Part shown: positions 36,741-44,347 of the stretch, piece after piece | Numbering within the stretch: position 1 is the stretch's first letter | Layout: each line of letters starts with the position of its first letter | From: a virus | Length of the DNA: 64,000 nucleotides | IMG/VR virus record: IMGVR_UViG_3300043448_000837 | Location: 50,041 to 114,040 of that record | Reading direction: 5' to 3' (one strand) | Program-made: the position numbers and the translations under genes | Notes under the pieces: generated by a model | What the model saw: the letters and a program-made list of their open reading frames with translations, nothing else | Databases searched by the model: none | What the model was told of the DNA's origin: nothing

Positions 36741-36812
36741 TGGAACCGACAAGACTTGAACTTGTGACCGCTCGGTTATCAGCCGAGTGCTCTACCACTG
36801 AGCTACGGTTCC
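36741..36812 (-). tRNA. trnI-GAU: tRNA-Ile(GAU)
   Basis: CTCGG-CTGATAA-CCGAG; acceptor GGAACCG/CGGTTCC, CC encoded. Confidence 0.85.
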
Positions 36813-36987
36813 ATGATTGGGCGGGATTGCTGCTAACTGTTACTTTCACTGACGGAAAGAACTCCCAGCAGTCCCTAACAGTTTTAGTCTTGTTTAGGAC
36901 TCCCATGCGGGCAGCTCACTTTCGTATCACTCTTGCAGAACCAAGAGGTATCAGATGAGCGGTGCAGTTTTGTGTCATGCCGGACAA
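36813..36987 (-). other. Spacer with H-type pseudoknot
   Basis: 36823-36832 pairs with 36866-36875 (10 bp, one G-U) and 36835-36841 pairs with 36877-36883 (7 bp) in interleaved order. No ORF. Confidence 0.45.
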
Positions 36988-37059
36988 CGACCCTAACGGG
37001 ATTTGAACCCGTGATACTACCGTGACAGGGTAGCGTGATCACCGCTTCACTATAGGGTC
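36988..37059 (-). tRNA. trnD-GUC: tRNA-Asp(GUC)
   Basis: CTACC-CTGTCAC-GGTAG; acceptor GACCCTA/TAGGGTC. Confidence 0.85.
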
Positions 37060-37081
37060 AAGACGAGGTTTGTAACCTCTA

Positions 37082-37153
37082 TGGGTCGTCTGAGATTCGA
37101 ACTCAGGGCCAATCGGTTAAAAGCCGAGTGCTCTACCGCTGAGCTAACGACCC
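37082..37153 (-). tRNA. trnK-UUU: tRNA-Lys(UUU)
   Basis: CTCGG-CTTTTAA-CCGAT; acceptor GGGTCGT/ACGACCC. Confidence 0.85.
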
Positions 37154-37157
37154 GTGG

Positions 37158-37215
37158 ATCTCTGGCTGGGATGGTACCGCCGTCATTAACCTCCTACCCA
37201 GAGGTTACCAGAGAT
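37158..37215 (-). ncRNA. Paralogous structured RNA, copy 1
   Basis: Closing helix 37158-37165/37208-37215 (ATCTCTGG/CCAGAGAT), inner AACCTC/GAGGTT hairpin, shared core ending CCGTCATTAACC with copy 2. Confidence 0.4.
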
Positions 37216-37240
37216 GTTGTTCGCTTTCGTGGGCCTGAGA

Positions 37241-37303
37241 ACGGATTGGTTACCGCCAGGTGTACCTTTCTCGTGCGGCGCTGAAACGGATTGGTTACCG
37301 CCA
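37241..37303. repeat. Direct 18-bp repeat
   Basis: ACGGATTGGTTACCGCCA at 37241-37258 and again at 37286-37303, between the two paralogous RNAs. Confidence 0.7.
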
Positions 37304-37349
37304 ACTTACCGCCTCTTGTCTTTCCGAAGGAAAGTATCAGGCGAATGGA

Positions 37350-37405
37350 CTCTTGGCTGGGGCGATGCGTCCGTCATTAACCAGCTGTTCACTGATTACC
37401 AAGAG
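37350..37405 (-). ncRNA. Paralogous structured RNA, copy 2
   Basis: Closing helix CTCTTGG/CCAAGAG; core shares GGCTGGG and CCGTCATTAACC with copy 1 while the helix bases differ. Confidence 0.4.
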
Positions 37406-37468
37406 GCGGGCGTCCCTAGTCCCCGCGATTTGCCAGAACTGATGAAGTGGCCGGAGACCGAAGTCATA

Positions 37469-37530
37469 ACCCACCTCTCGTTTCGAGTGCGTTTTAGCTC
37501 TTAAACTACGCTACTGAAGTAGCGGTGGGT
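37469..37530 (-). ncRNA. Cloverleaf-like RNA, 62 nt
   Basis: 7-bp closing helix ACCCACC/GGTGGGT with hairpins GCTAC-TTCA-GTAGC and CTCG-AAA-CGAG inside; no standard T arm. Confidence 0.35.
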
Positions 37531-37554
37531 CTGACACCACACGTTTCACTCTAA

Positions 37555-37626
37555 TAGTCCCAACGGGATTCGAACCCGTGCTACAACCTTGAAAGGGTTG
37601 TGACCTAACCGCTAGTCGATAGGACC
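37555..37626 (-). tRNA. trnE-UUC: tRNA-Glu(UUC)
   Basis: CAACC-CTTTCAA-GGTTG; acceptor GGTCCTA/TGGGACT. Confidence 0.85.
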
Positions 37627-37751
37627 ATTTGAAAACCTTTGGCTCAGTTCATGCCGTGCGATTTACCCTGGACCGCATATCCAGGCACCAAAGGTTTTTG
37701 GTAATTTCTATTGAGTTTTCAAGTTTCGTGTGACCTTGGAGAAGAACCTCT

Positions 37752-37830
37752 TTCAACCACCCTTTTATCATAGCGCCTTTTGCGCCAGAAGTAAAGGGGT
37801 GGAAACCGCCCAGAGAGGGCGGGAAACCGT
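37752..37830 (-). promoter_or_regulatory. Terminator-promoter element 13 (tRNA operon)
   Basis: GGGCGGTTTCCACCCC, TTTACT, 17 nt, TATGAT; predicted start about 7 nt on, no ORF follows, so it should drive the tRNA-Glu to tRNA-Pro operon. Confidence 0.6.
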
Positions 37831-37890
37831 CCTAGTGACTGAAGCGTCGGCAGCGCCGACCTGGTCACGCACGGAGGTGGGTTTTTCACT

Positions 37891-37972
37891 TTTCAAGGTT
37901 CGGGGCGAGGCTTTCCTCAACCACCCTTTAACTATAGCGCCTTTTGCGCCAGAAGTAAAGGGGTGGAAACCG
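37891..37972 (-). repeat. 82-bp direct repeat containing promoter 14, copy 1
   Basis: Same sequence as 38192-38273, including TTTACT, TATAGT and a following GTGGTTGAGGAAAGCC leader. Sits downstream of tRNA-Leu(UAG). Confidence 0.75.
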
Positions 37973-37998
37973 TACCGAGGGTACGGGAAACCGCCCTA

Positions 37999-38079
37999 TG
38001 CCCTCCGGGAGACTCGAACTCCCACGCACAAGGCACTGGTACCTAAAACCAGGGCGTCTACCAATTCCGCCAGGAGGGC
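37999..38079 (-). tRNA. trnL-UAG: tRNA-Leu(UAG)
   Basis: CTGGT-TTTAGGT-ACCAG; acceptor GCCCTCC/GGAGGGC; long variable arm. Confidence 0.85.
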
Positions 38080-38093
38080 AAATAAGACTGGAA

Positions 38094-38179
38094 TGGAATG
38101 AACGGGAATCGAACCCGTCACTGAAGAGTTCCTTCTGGAGGTTTTTCTCTCCGAGCACCGCCGAGGCACCCCACGTTCC
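38094..38179 (-). ncRNA. tRNA-like RNA with unreadable anticodon
   Basis: T arm ACGGG-TTCGATT-CCCGT and a Ser-like variable hairpin GAAG-GAACT-CTTC, but the anticodon arm GGAG-AGAAAAAC-CTCC has an 8-nt loop. Flanks carry a 9-bp inverted repeat AGACTGGAA/TTCCAGTCT. Confidence 0.4.
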
Positions 38180-38191
38180 AGTCTATCGAAT

Positions 38192-38273
38192 TTTCAAGGT
38201 TCGGGGCGAGGCTTTCCTCAACCACCCTTTAACTATAGCGCCTTTTGCGCCAGAAGTAAAGGGGTGGAAACCG
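38192..38273 (-). repeat. 82-bp direct repeat containing promoter 15, copy 2
   Basis: Second copy, 301 bp from the first, upstream of the tRNA-like RNA. Confidence 0.75.
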
Positions 38274-38367
38274 CCCAGAGAGGGCGGTAACCCGGTGGTT
38301 GTGTCCGGGTCCACACAAGAGAATCCCCGGACCGGTGACCCGCCAGCCGTAAAGCCGACGGAGCACC

Positions 38368-38435
38368 CAACCACCCTTTAACTATAACCCGTTTAGGGGC
38401 TCGAGTAAAGGGGGCAAACCGGCCTTTTCAGGCGG
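38368..38435 (-). promoter_or_regulatory. Terminator-promoter element 16
   Basis: GGGCGGTTAACCGCC and GGTTTGCCCCC, TTTACT, TATAGT, then TAAAGG and GTGGTTGG: same start region as the 82-bp repeats, no ORF. Followed by a GC-rich hairpin GGGTCACCGGTCCGG. Confidence 0.6.
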
Positions 38436-38564
38436 TTAACCGCCCTTTCGTCGCTCTTGCTCGTAAATATACTGCAGTCCAAGCATTGGAACAACAATTA
38501 CACCAAACCCGCAGAGTCCGAGCCAAATGGGACTGTCGGCAAGTGTGCGTACGAGGTGAAGCAT
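38436..38564 (-). CDS. Small membrane protein, 42 residues
   Basis: MLHLVRTLADSPIWLGLCGFG followed by a hydrophobic stretch VIVVPMLGL and a basic tail. Start overlaps the upstream TAATG; stop lies inside element 16. Confidence 0.5.
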   Translation of the reverse strand: MLHLVRTLADSPIWLGLCGFGVIVVPMLGLQYIYEQERRKGG

Positions 38565-38818
38565 TAGGCTCCCTGGAAGTATTCAAGCGTTGGCCACTTA
38601 TCCTCGATCCATATCATGGTTTTCACGATATCTGCGCGAGCTTTCATCTTTGTAGGTGCGATTCCGTTGTGCATGTGAGTTCCCCATGGTCCTCCATCTT
38701 CCCAAACAAGACACCAGTGCCACTCTTGTTTTCCTTCGCACCACCACACCTCTGCCGAGCAGTTTCGACTGTCAAGGCGAACGGTGGTCACATGTCTGTT
38801 TCCAGAACCGGTAATCAC
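38564..38818 (-). CDS. Hypothetical 84-residue tryptophan-rich protein
   Basis: WWCEGKQEWHWCLVWEDGGPW, beta-rich. Function unknown. Confidence 0.55.
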   Translation of the reverse strand: MITGSGNRHVTTVRLDSRNCSAEVWWCEGKQEWHWCLVWEDGGPWGTHMHNGIAPTKMKARADIVKTMIWIEDKWPTLEYFQGA

Positions 38819-38824
38819 AGATCG

Positions 38825-39040
38825 TCAATCCGATACTTCGACTGAAGTAGCAGGTCGAGCTCCGTCTTCAACCTTTCGGAAGACGATTTGCTTGTGAACG
38901 GCATAAATTTCGAGAGTGTCTCCTTCACCCCAGCCGAGGGCATCAAGGAGCTCGTCAGGAAACGGAAAAACGAGGTTACCTTCGTCATCTTCTTCAAGGG
39001 TGATCGTGAATGAGTCGGGATCTGTGTTAAACCCAGGCAT
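38825..39040 (-). CDS. AbrB/MazE-like DNA-binding domain protein
   Basis: 71 residues; GNLVFPFPDELLDALGWGEGDTLEI is the swapped-hairpin AbrB motif found in antitoxins and regulators. No toxin partner is evident beside it, so regulation is the default guess. Confidence 0.6.
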   Translation of the reverse strand: MPGFNTDPDSFTITLEEDDEGNLVFPFPDELLDALGWGEGDTLEIYAVHKQIVFRKVEDGARPATSVEVSD

Positions 39041-39182
39041 TGTTCTCTGAAATGATGATTGTTTTCGTAGGGTTCACAATGAGAATGTCGTTTCGCATTG
39101 TGTGCATCCTTTCTCGATTTCTCGACGAAGTTGGAAGCTCTTGTAGTAGAAGTTTAGTTCCATTGGGATCAACCTCGTACAT
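39027..39182 (-). CDS. Hypothetical 51-residue protein
   Basis: MYEVDPNGTKLLLQEL... ending IIISENNAWV. Overlaps both neighbours by 14 nt. Confidence 0.5.
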   Translation of the reverse strand: MYEVDPNGTKLLLQELPTSSRNRERMHTMRNDILIVNPTKTIIISENNAWV

Positions 39183-39378
39183 TTGCAAGATCCCTGGGGG
39201 GAACGAACGCGGCGGAATCACTTGGGACCTCTGTAATCGTTAGCCATTTGGACTCCAAATCCTCGCCGTTTTCGTGAAGGGAACGAACTGCTCGTCCGAT
39301 GGTGCAGAACACTTTCCCCCTCTCCCCCCAGGCGCACCCGGTCCAGAATTTTCCGGACACGTTTTCAACCAGGAACAT
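39169..39378 (-). CDS. Hypothetical 69-residue protein
   Basis: MFLVENVSGKFWTGCAWGERGKVF, beta-rich start; a small family I recall in phages. Function unknown. Confidence 0.5.
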   Translation of the reverse strand: MFLVENVSGKFWTGCAWGERGKVFCTIGRAVRSLHENGEDLESKWLTITEVPSDSAAFVPPRDLANVRG

Positions 39379-39430
39379 TTCGAGTTAAGTCGCACTGAGC
39401 TCAGCATAGGTGCCGAGCTGGCGGGTAAAC

Positions 39431-39868
39431 TCAGTGACCTGCGAAAGCTTGGAGTAGATACAAATCGCTCAGAATTGATTCTGCCATCGCCTGCATGTGA
39501 CTACCGATTCCAACGAGCCGGGGGTCTTGACTGTTTTCTTCGCAGAACTTGTAAAAAATACCAACGGCGCTATTAAGAGCCATAAGGTAATCAAGATTAA
39601 GCTCCACCAGGGACTGCGCATCAAAAAACTCCATAGAGATTCCTGGACCTGAAAACAGACTGAAATCCGGGTCAAACCCACATGCGCGAAGGGTTTCAAC
39701 AAGGCCGTCCATCAGTTCTCCGAGATCGTTATAGATTCTCTCGAAAAGAAGGTGGGCCTCATAGAAGTTCGGACCCCGTACATTCCAATGCGAAAGACGG
39801 GCAACGATTATGGCGTCGTTCAGGTATTTTACCGATTTGTTGGAGTAGACCGTAAATTCTTCGTTCAT
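39431..39868 (-). CDS. Dps/ferritin-like four-helix protein
   Basis: 145 residues from MNEEFTVYSNK. ARLSHWNVRGPNFYEAHLLFERIYNDLGELMDGL matches the Dps core (HWNVKGPNF...HELFEELYEE), including the ferroxidase-site H and the following D/E ligands. Likely oligomeric. Could protect phage DNA from oxidative damage or store iron. The C-terminal helix is diverged. Confidence 0.6.
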   Translation of the reverse strand: MNEEFTVYSNKSVKYLNDAIIVARLSHWNVRGPNFYEAHLLFERIYNDLGELMDGLVETLRACGFDPDFSLFSGPGISMEFFDAQSLVELNLDYLMALNSAVGIFYKFCEENSQDPRLVGIGSHMQAMAESILSDLYLLQAFAGH

Positions 39869-39887
39869 GTTAGGGTTCCTCACTTGT

Positions 39888-40070
39888 TTATGATCGGTGG
39901 CTATGTTCAGGGTCACGATCAGGTTTTACCCTTTTCCGACACTCTTTGACATGCTCTGCCAACTCTTTCAGGTCGCAAATTAAAGAACCACTTTCTTCGT
40001 TGCATCCGATCACGAGGCCGCAAAGCGGGCACCGAAACTTGGATTTTATGTAATTATCTTCGAGTTTCAT
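39888..40070 (-). CDS. Zinc-finger protein, 60 residues
   Basis: FRCPLCGLVIGC and LAEHVKEC form a C-x-x-C...H-x-x-x-C finger. Function unknown. Confidence 0.5.
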   Translation of the reverse strand: MKLEDNYIKSKFRCPLCGLVIGCNEESGSLICDLKELAEHVKECRKRVKPDRDPEHSHRS

Positions 40071-40071
40071 T

Positions 40072-40344
40072 TTATTTCCTATACACTTGTCGAGAATGGG
40101 CGTAAAGCTCCACCGAAACTGAATCCCCGTGCTGATGAACGGCCAGGTATTCTCTGTTCGGGTCGTAATTTGCCAGTGTTTCCGTCAACTTCTCAGCGAA
40201 TACGTCCTCGGTGTCCCTTTGAGGCAGAGAACGAAGAAACTTGAAAACTTCTTCCCAAGTCAGAAAATTGCAGGCTTCCGAGTCATAGAAGTGGCATCCT
40301 CTTTGACCGATATGTTTTTGAAAGCTACGCGAGAGGTGATTCAT
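40072..40344 (-). CDS. Hypothetical 90-residue protein
   Basis: Start MNHLSRSFQKHIGQRG at 40344. Unrecognised; overlaps the upstream gene by 20 nt. Confidence 0.45.
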   Translation of the reverse strand: MNHLSRSFQKHIGQRGCHFYDSEACNFLTWEEVFKFLRSLPQRDTEDVFAEKLTETLANYDPNREYLAVHQHGDSVSVELYAHSRQVYRK

Positions 40345-40507
40345 CTTGATACCGCATTGGAACAAGAGCGCCTCTTACCCTTCTCTTCAAAACTGGCCGA
40401 GAATCGCTGATCATCTTCGCAGTGCGATACGACGCATCCTTGCCATTCAACTCCGAAGAGCCTTCACATGGGTGCGTTTCATCGTATTTTGATGACGTAT
40501 CGCTCAT
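40325..40507 (-). CDS. Hypothetical 60-residue basic protein
   Basis: Low-complexity polar N-terminus and Arg/Lys cluster. Weakly supported. Confidence 0.35.
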   Translation of the reverse strand: MSDTSSKYDETHPCEGSSELNGKDASYRTAKMISDSRPVLKRRVRGALVPMRYQDESPLA

Positions 40508-40514
40508 AGGAACC

Positions 40515-41123
40515 TTAATAGGAAATCTGCCAGTTGCCGTCTTTCTTCTCGGAGATTGTAAAGGAAAACTGCTTCGCCTTCTCGCCCGGTGCGGCGTCGT
40601 AGAAGATACCGCTGAAGGATTTACCGTCGTCCGCCATCAGATAGTTGTTGGCTTCATTCGGAGGGTTACCTTCGCTGTCGGTGATATCGGTTACGCCATC
40701 CAGGTACACGCTTGCGATAACTTTCTTCAAGAAAGTTTCCATCTTGGCGCTCAAATCGCCCTCAGCAAACTCAAACTCGTTGAATTCTACGGGCTCGGGC
40801 TCAATCTGAAACTCAAGCTTGTCTGCTTGAACCTGCAGAACCGAATCTGGATCAGGCCACTGGGAAGGATCCACACTCAGCAAAGCATCAACAACCTCGC
40901 AGTATTCGTCGTAGGTTGCTTCAGGGCCAAGATCGATACGGTCGATCAACTCGAGCATCGAGATACGACCATCTGCGAAATCGTGCCGCAGAGTCTGCAG
41001 GTAAGAACGTGGGAATTCCGAGAAGTTTCCCCCTGTTGTCTCCCACAGGAGATCAGTTACACGTTTTGCGCTTTCGGAGAACGACTGGTCCGCCCCGAAC
41101 TTCGGATTTCGATCGAACACCAT
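40515..41123 (-). CDS. Hypothetical 202-residue acidic protein
   Basis: Starts at MVFDRNPKFGADQ. Acidic central region (EPEPVEFNEFEFAEGD). Lies immediately downstream of the tail genes, so possibly virion-associated. Function unknown. Confidence 0.55.
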   Translation of the reverse strand: MVFDRNPKFGADQSFSESAKRVTDLLWETTGGNFSEFPRSYLQTLRHDFADGRISMLELIDRIDLGPEATYDEYCEVVDALLSVDPSQWPDPDSVLQVQADKLEFQIEPEPVEFNEFEFAEGDLSAKMETFLKKVIASVYLDGVTDITDSEGNPPNEANNYLMADDGKSFSGIFYDAAPGEKAKQFSFTISEKKDGNWQISY

Positions 41124-41174
41124 GGGAAGAGGCAATACTTTCCCTTATTTTACCCTCTTTTGACCACGAGTAAA

Positions 41175-41405
41175 CTACATTTCAGGTTCTTGCAATCGCG
41201 GGTTCCTTCTTCCACCGCTGAAATCAATCGACTTGAGCCGGATGCCGAGATCGTAATAATGATCGAAGATATCGACCATTCGTCGAGCTTTGATCACATC
41301 GGTGACACCGTCTCTACGGACAACGATGTAACAATCGTTGGTTAGATTTTTAGGGTCGATGTCACTCAGAAGGACATCTTGTGCGATAACTCGAATCTTT
41401 TCCAA
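41175..41405 (-). CDS. Hypothetical 76-residue protein (TTG start)
   Basis: Frame LEKIRVIAQDVLLSDIDP from TTG 41405, just after the fibre gene stop. VVRRDGVTDVIKARRMVDIFDHYYD looks conserved. The ORF is open further upstream but that part overlaps the fibre gene in another frame. Confidence 0.5.
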   Translation of the reverse strand: MEKIRVIAQDVLLSDIDPKNLTNDCYIVVRRDGVTDVIKARRMVDIFDHYYDLGIRLKSIDFSGGRRNPRLQEPEM

Positions 41406-41409
41406 GGGA

Positions 41410-43122
41410 TTAGCGGCTGATTTCTTCCCAGTCCATGCTGGCGTAAACAAGCTGGCTGGCGTTTGCTCCGGCAACCGCAACCGATAGCGTGTACGGGGTT
41501 CCCGTCAAACCGTCGCGCTCAAGCTGAAAGGCAAACAGAGCCTCTTTCAGAATGTCGATTGAAGGTGAGCCCTGGTTTGAGGCAGAGGTGTAACCCGAGG
41601 CAAGAACTCTGCCACCGGTGATTTCAGTACCTGTTAGATTGTATTCCACGGAAGAACTATCCCCGGCACTCACCCAAGTCCCGCCCGCAATTGTTCCGCT
41701 TGCAACTACGCGCCAGTTGTAAACCTCGTTATTTCCGCTCCCTAGAATCGAGATCGCAGTGAGAATTGCGATTGCATCGAGTCGAGAAGTTTTCAGTTGA
41801 AGAGACACAACCGGGTAGTAGGTTCCTGCCACGGTTAAAGCTTTTGGCGCTGTGATCGCAGTTCCGACGCTCTGCTGAGATCCTCGCAGTTCGTAACCAC
41901 CTTCTGAGATTACCGTCGTGCAAATTTGCTTCAGAGTGCTTGCTGACGCTGTCACCCCTATGTTAGCAACCTCGTAACGCATCGGCAAAGAAGCCGAGGT
42001 AATATAGGTGGAAGCAATCAGGTTAGCGTGTTGAAATTGGTGGCACAGGATGAATGTTCCGTCAATCACGAAACCGAGGCGAACTGTTCCGACACCCAGC
42101 CATTCCATGTCGAGGAATAGAATCTGCGCCTTTGTTGGGTCCAGGGTCAACCCTGAAGGACCTGTTCCGTTCAACGGGTCAACGTTCCAGCCAGTGTCGC
42201 TCGGTCCGTATACACCTCCGGCTTGACTGATTTTCGTTTCGACTAAGGAACCGGTAACGGAACTTCTTTCGACGAAACAAAGGCTGTTCGTCGTACCGCC
42301 TAGCTCAAGGTAGTAACCATTGGCAGAACCGTAGTAACCAACTCGTTGGCGAAGATTGGTCTTGGGTGTGTTGAACACAAATGTGTCCATCACTAGCAGA
42401 GACTTACCGGGTTGATATGAGAAAACTTTCGTGGTTTCTCGAATTACTTCGGCGCCCGATGCCGTGGTTACGTTCAAGTCGACCAAACCTTGGGCGGCGT
42501 TGAAAGATGTAGAACCGCCGGTTACAGTCGCGGTGCTCCAAAGATTGTTGTCTGCGTAACGATGGCTGGAGTCAAACAGCGTGTATGGGGCGGAAGTGCG
42601 CAGGCGCCCGAAAGCGTCTGTCGACATATAAGGAAATGCCGTAACAGTTGAAGTCGTCGTAACGTTCCCTGAAACAACCCAAGGAGAAGTTCCCTGGTTG
42701 GCGGTAACTGTGCCGCTGATTGGCAGAGGGTTACCAGCGTCGTTTTTAACTTCGACTTCACCAGTAATAGAAACCGCGCCGTTGATGTTCTGGGACGCAG
42801 GCCAGTTTGTGACTGCAACGTTTGATGCTGGTCCGCTACCTCCCCCGGAGTACAGATCGTACATCACAATCTGCAGCTCGTCAGCGGAATTGCAGAACGA
42901 AGTGTTTTGACGAAGAGTTAGAGTGGTGGCAACTCCATCGTCTGTCAGAATGATCGTCGCTTCGTACTCCTCAGGGTCGAAGAAAGGAATATTTCTTGTT
43001 AAGTTCGTGATGTGAGCGAATTGCTCAATTGTATAGACGCCAGGAATCTCGATTGTGCCTTCCCCTTCATTTCCAGGAGTAAATGTCCAATTTTGAAGAA
43101 CGTACATGGGGGAAGGTTTCAT
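41410..43122 (-). CDS. Tail/baseplate-associated structural protein
   Basis: 570 residues, Ser/Thr/Gly-rich and beta-strand-rich after about residue 95. FSYQPGKSLLVMDTFVF...LRQRVGYYGSANGYYLE is a block I associate with cyanophage structural proteins with a lectin-like jelly-roll. Probably receptor-side tail fibre or baseplate component. First ATG preferred over an in-frame TTG. Confidence 0.6.
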   Translation of the reverse strand: MKPSPMYVLQNWTFTPGNEGEGTIEIPGVYTIEQFAHITNLTRNIPFFDPEEYEATIILTDDGVATTLTLRQNTSFCNSADELQIVMYDLYSGGGSGPASNVAVTNWPASQNINGAVSITGEVEVKNDAGNPLPISGTVTANQGTSPWVVSGNVTTTSTVTAFPYMSTDAFGRLRTSAPYTLFDSSHRYADNNLWSTATVTGGSTSFNAAQGLVDLNVTTASGAEVIRETTKVFSYQPGKSLLVMDTFVFNTPKTNLRQRVGYYGSANGYYLELGGTTNSLCFVERSSVTGSLVETKISQAGGVYGPSDTGWNVDPLNGTGPSGLTLDPTKAQILFLDMEWLGVGTVRLGFVIDGTFILCHQFQHANLIASTYITSASLPMRYEVANIGVTASASTLKQICTTVISEGGYELRGSQQSVGTAITAPKALTVAGTYYPVVSLQLKTSRLDAIAILTAISILGSGNNEVYNWRVVASGTIAGGTWVSAGDSSSVEYNLTGTEITGGRVLASGYTSASNQGSPSIDILKEALFAFQLERDGLTGTPYTLSVAVAGANASQLVYASMDWEEISR

Positions 43123-43192
43123 CAATAGTTGATTTTACCCTCGAAGTGCTTCTTTACTGCGAGTTTCACCGAGATCTGGTACACAAAGCGTA

Positions 43193-44299
43193 TCAGTAGT
43201 CGGCCTCCAGGTAGCAGCTCATCAAGGCGATGCCGATCACGCTGCTGGTGCCGCCAACGCTCATCCAGCCGCGTTGGGTCAGAAGCGTGGTGGTGGTTGG
43301 CATGTTAGTGTTGATCGTGCCAGAGGTTGTGGCTCCGGTGCCGAGATCGGTCACGGCGTAGCTGACTGACTGCGTGCTGCCTGGGGGCGAGAACATAACC
43401 AGCTCATAGACCTTGGTGCGATCCGTTGTCGGTACGGGGAAGCTGGCGCCGAGGTCGACCTTGGTGATTGCAGCAGTGCCCCGGTGCATGATCTGGATGT
43501 TGGCGTCTGCTGCGTCCCAGCCCATGCCGATGATGTTGGTGATCGTGCTCGGCTGAACGTCGGTCGGCGCAGCAGTGGTGTTGGCCATGCCGACAAAAGC
43601 ACGGTTGGTGGTGGTTGCGACGCCGGTGGCTGGTCCCCAGCGGCAGACATAGAAGAAGCCGCCTTCGTCCGCAGCAGCGCCGCCAACAGTCCAGCCGAGG
43701 TTTGGGTAGCGCCAGCCAGCAACCGCTGAGGTTGATGCAGTGGTGACGAGATACTCAACACGCTGCGTTCGCGTGTATCTGTTGGTGGTGGCGATTGCAG
43801 CGGAGGTCGCAGTGCCTGTTGCAGTAAGGGCAACGGTCCCCATGACTGCAGGCGCGTTGGAGCCACTCACGCCCGACCACAGCATCACCCGGTTTTGAGC
43901 CAGTGTCGGCTGCAGTGCAGCATCGGCCGATGTAGTGCTGTTTTTGAAGGCCACCAAAGATCGCCCGCCGATTGATAGCGAGGTGATCTTTACGCCTGCA
44001 GTTGGAGTCGTAACTGTGGCGTTATCAGCGAGAACAAGATCGCCGTCGTGGATGGTTACATCGCTAGCGCCACCAAACGCTCCAGCGTTGTTATACTGCA
44101 CTTGGCCACTACTTCCAGCAGGGCTTCCCCCTCCGCCACCCGCTCCGACCTCAACAATGCTTTGTACTCCAGAAACGTCTTTCTTCAGAAAGAGTTTTCC
44201 GTCGTAGGTGTTAATCGCAAGCTCACCTAGGGCCAGCTGCGCAGTAGTGGGAACTGCCCCTTGAACGGCTGAGCGCCGTAATTTAATTGTCTGTGCCAT
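43193..44299 (-). CDS. Tail fibre protein with fibre-anchor N-terminus
   Basis: 368 residues. IKLRRS...PT..QLALGELAINTYDGKLFLKK is the N-terminal attachment pattern common in tail fibres; then Gly/Ala/Thr repeats and a C-terminal beta domain ending SCYLEADY. Adjacent to two other fibre genes. Confidence 0.65.
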   Translation of the reverse strand: MAQTIKLRRSAVQGAVPTTAQLALGELAINTYDGKLFLKKDVSGVQSIVEVGAGGGGGSPAGSSGQVQYNNAGAFGGASDVTIHDGDLVLADNATVTTPTAGVKITSLSIGGRSLVAFKNSTTSADAALQPTLAQNRVMLWSGVSGSNAPAVMGTVALTATGTATSAAIATTNRYTRTQRVEYLVTTASTSAVAGWRYPNLGWTVGGAAADEGGFFYVCRWGPATGVATTTNRAFVGMANTTAAPTDVQPSTITNIIGMGWDAADANIQIMHRGTAAITKVDLGASFPVPTTDRTKVYELVMFSPPGSTQSVSYAVTDLGTGATTSGTINTNMPTTTTLLTQRGWMSVGGTSSVIGIALMSCYLEADY

Positions 44300-44347
44300 G
44301 TGGCTATCCTCTTAGTTGCTATATAGCAGGATAAATGTGAAGTAAAC

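Noticed and set aside
37752-38440. CRISPR-like repeat array
   Set aside because: The repeated blocks are terminator-promoter units with unequal spacing, not repeat-spacer units.
38825-39040. Toxin-antitoxin pair around the AbrB-like gene
   Set aside because: No recognisable toxin gene on either side.
40422-41345. 307-residue plus-strand ORF
   Set aside because: Antisense of the 202-residue gene; opposite to all other genes.
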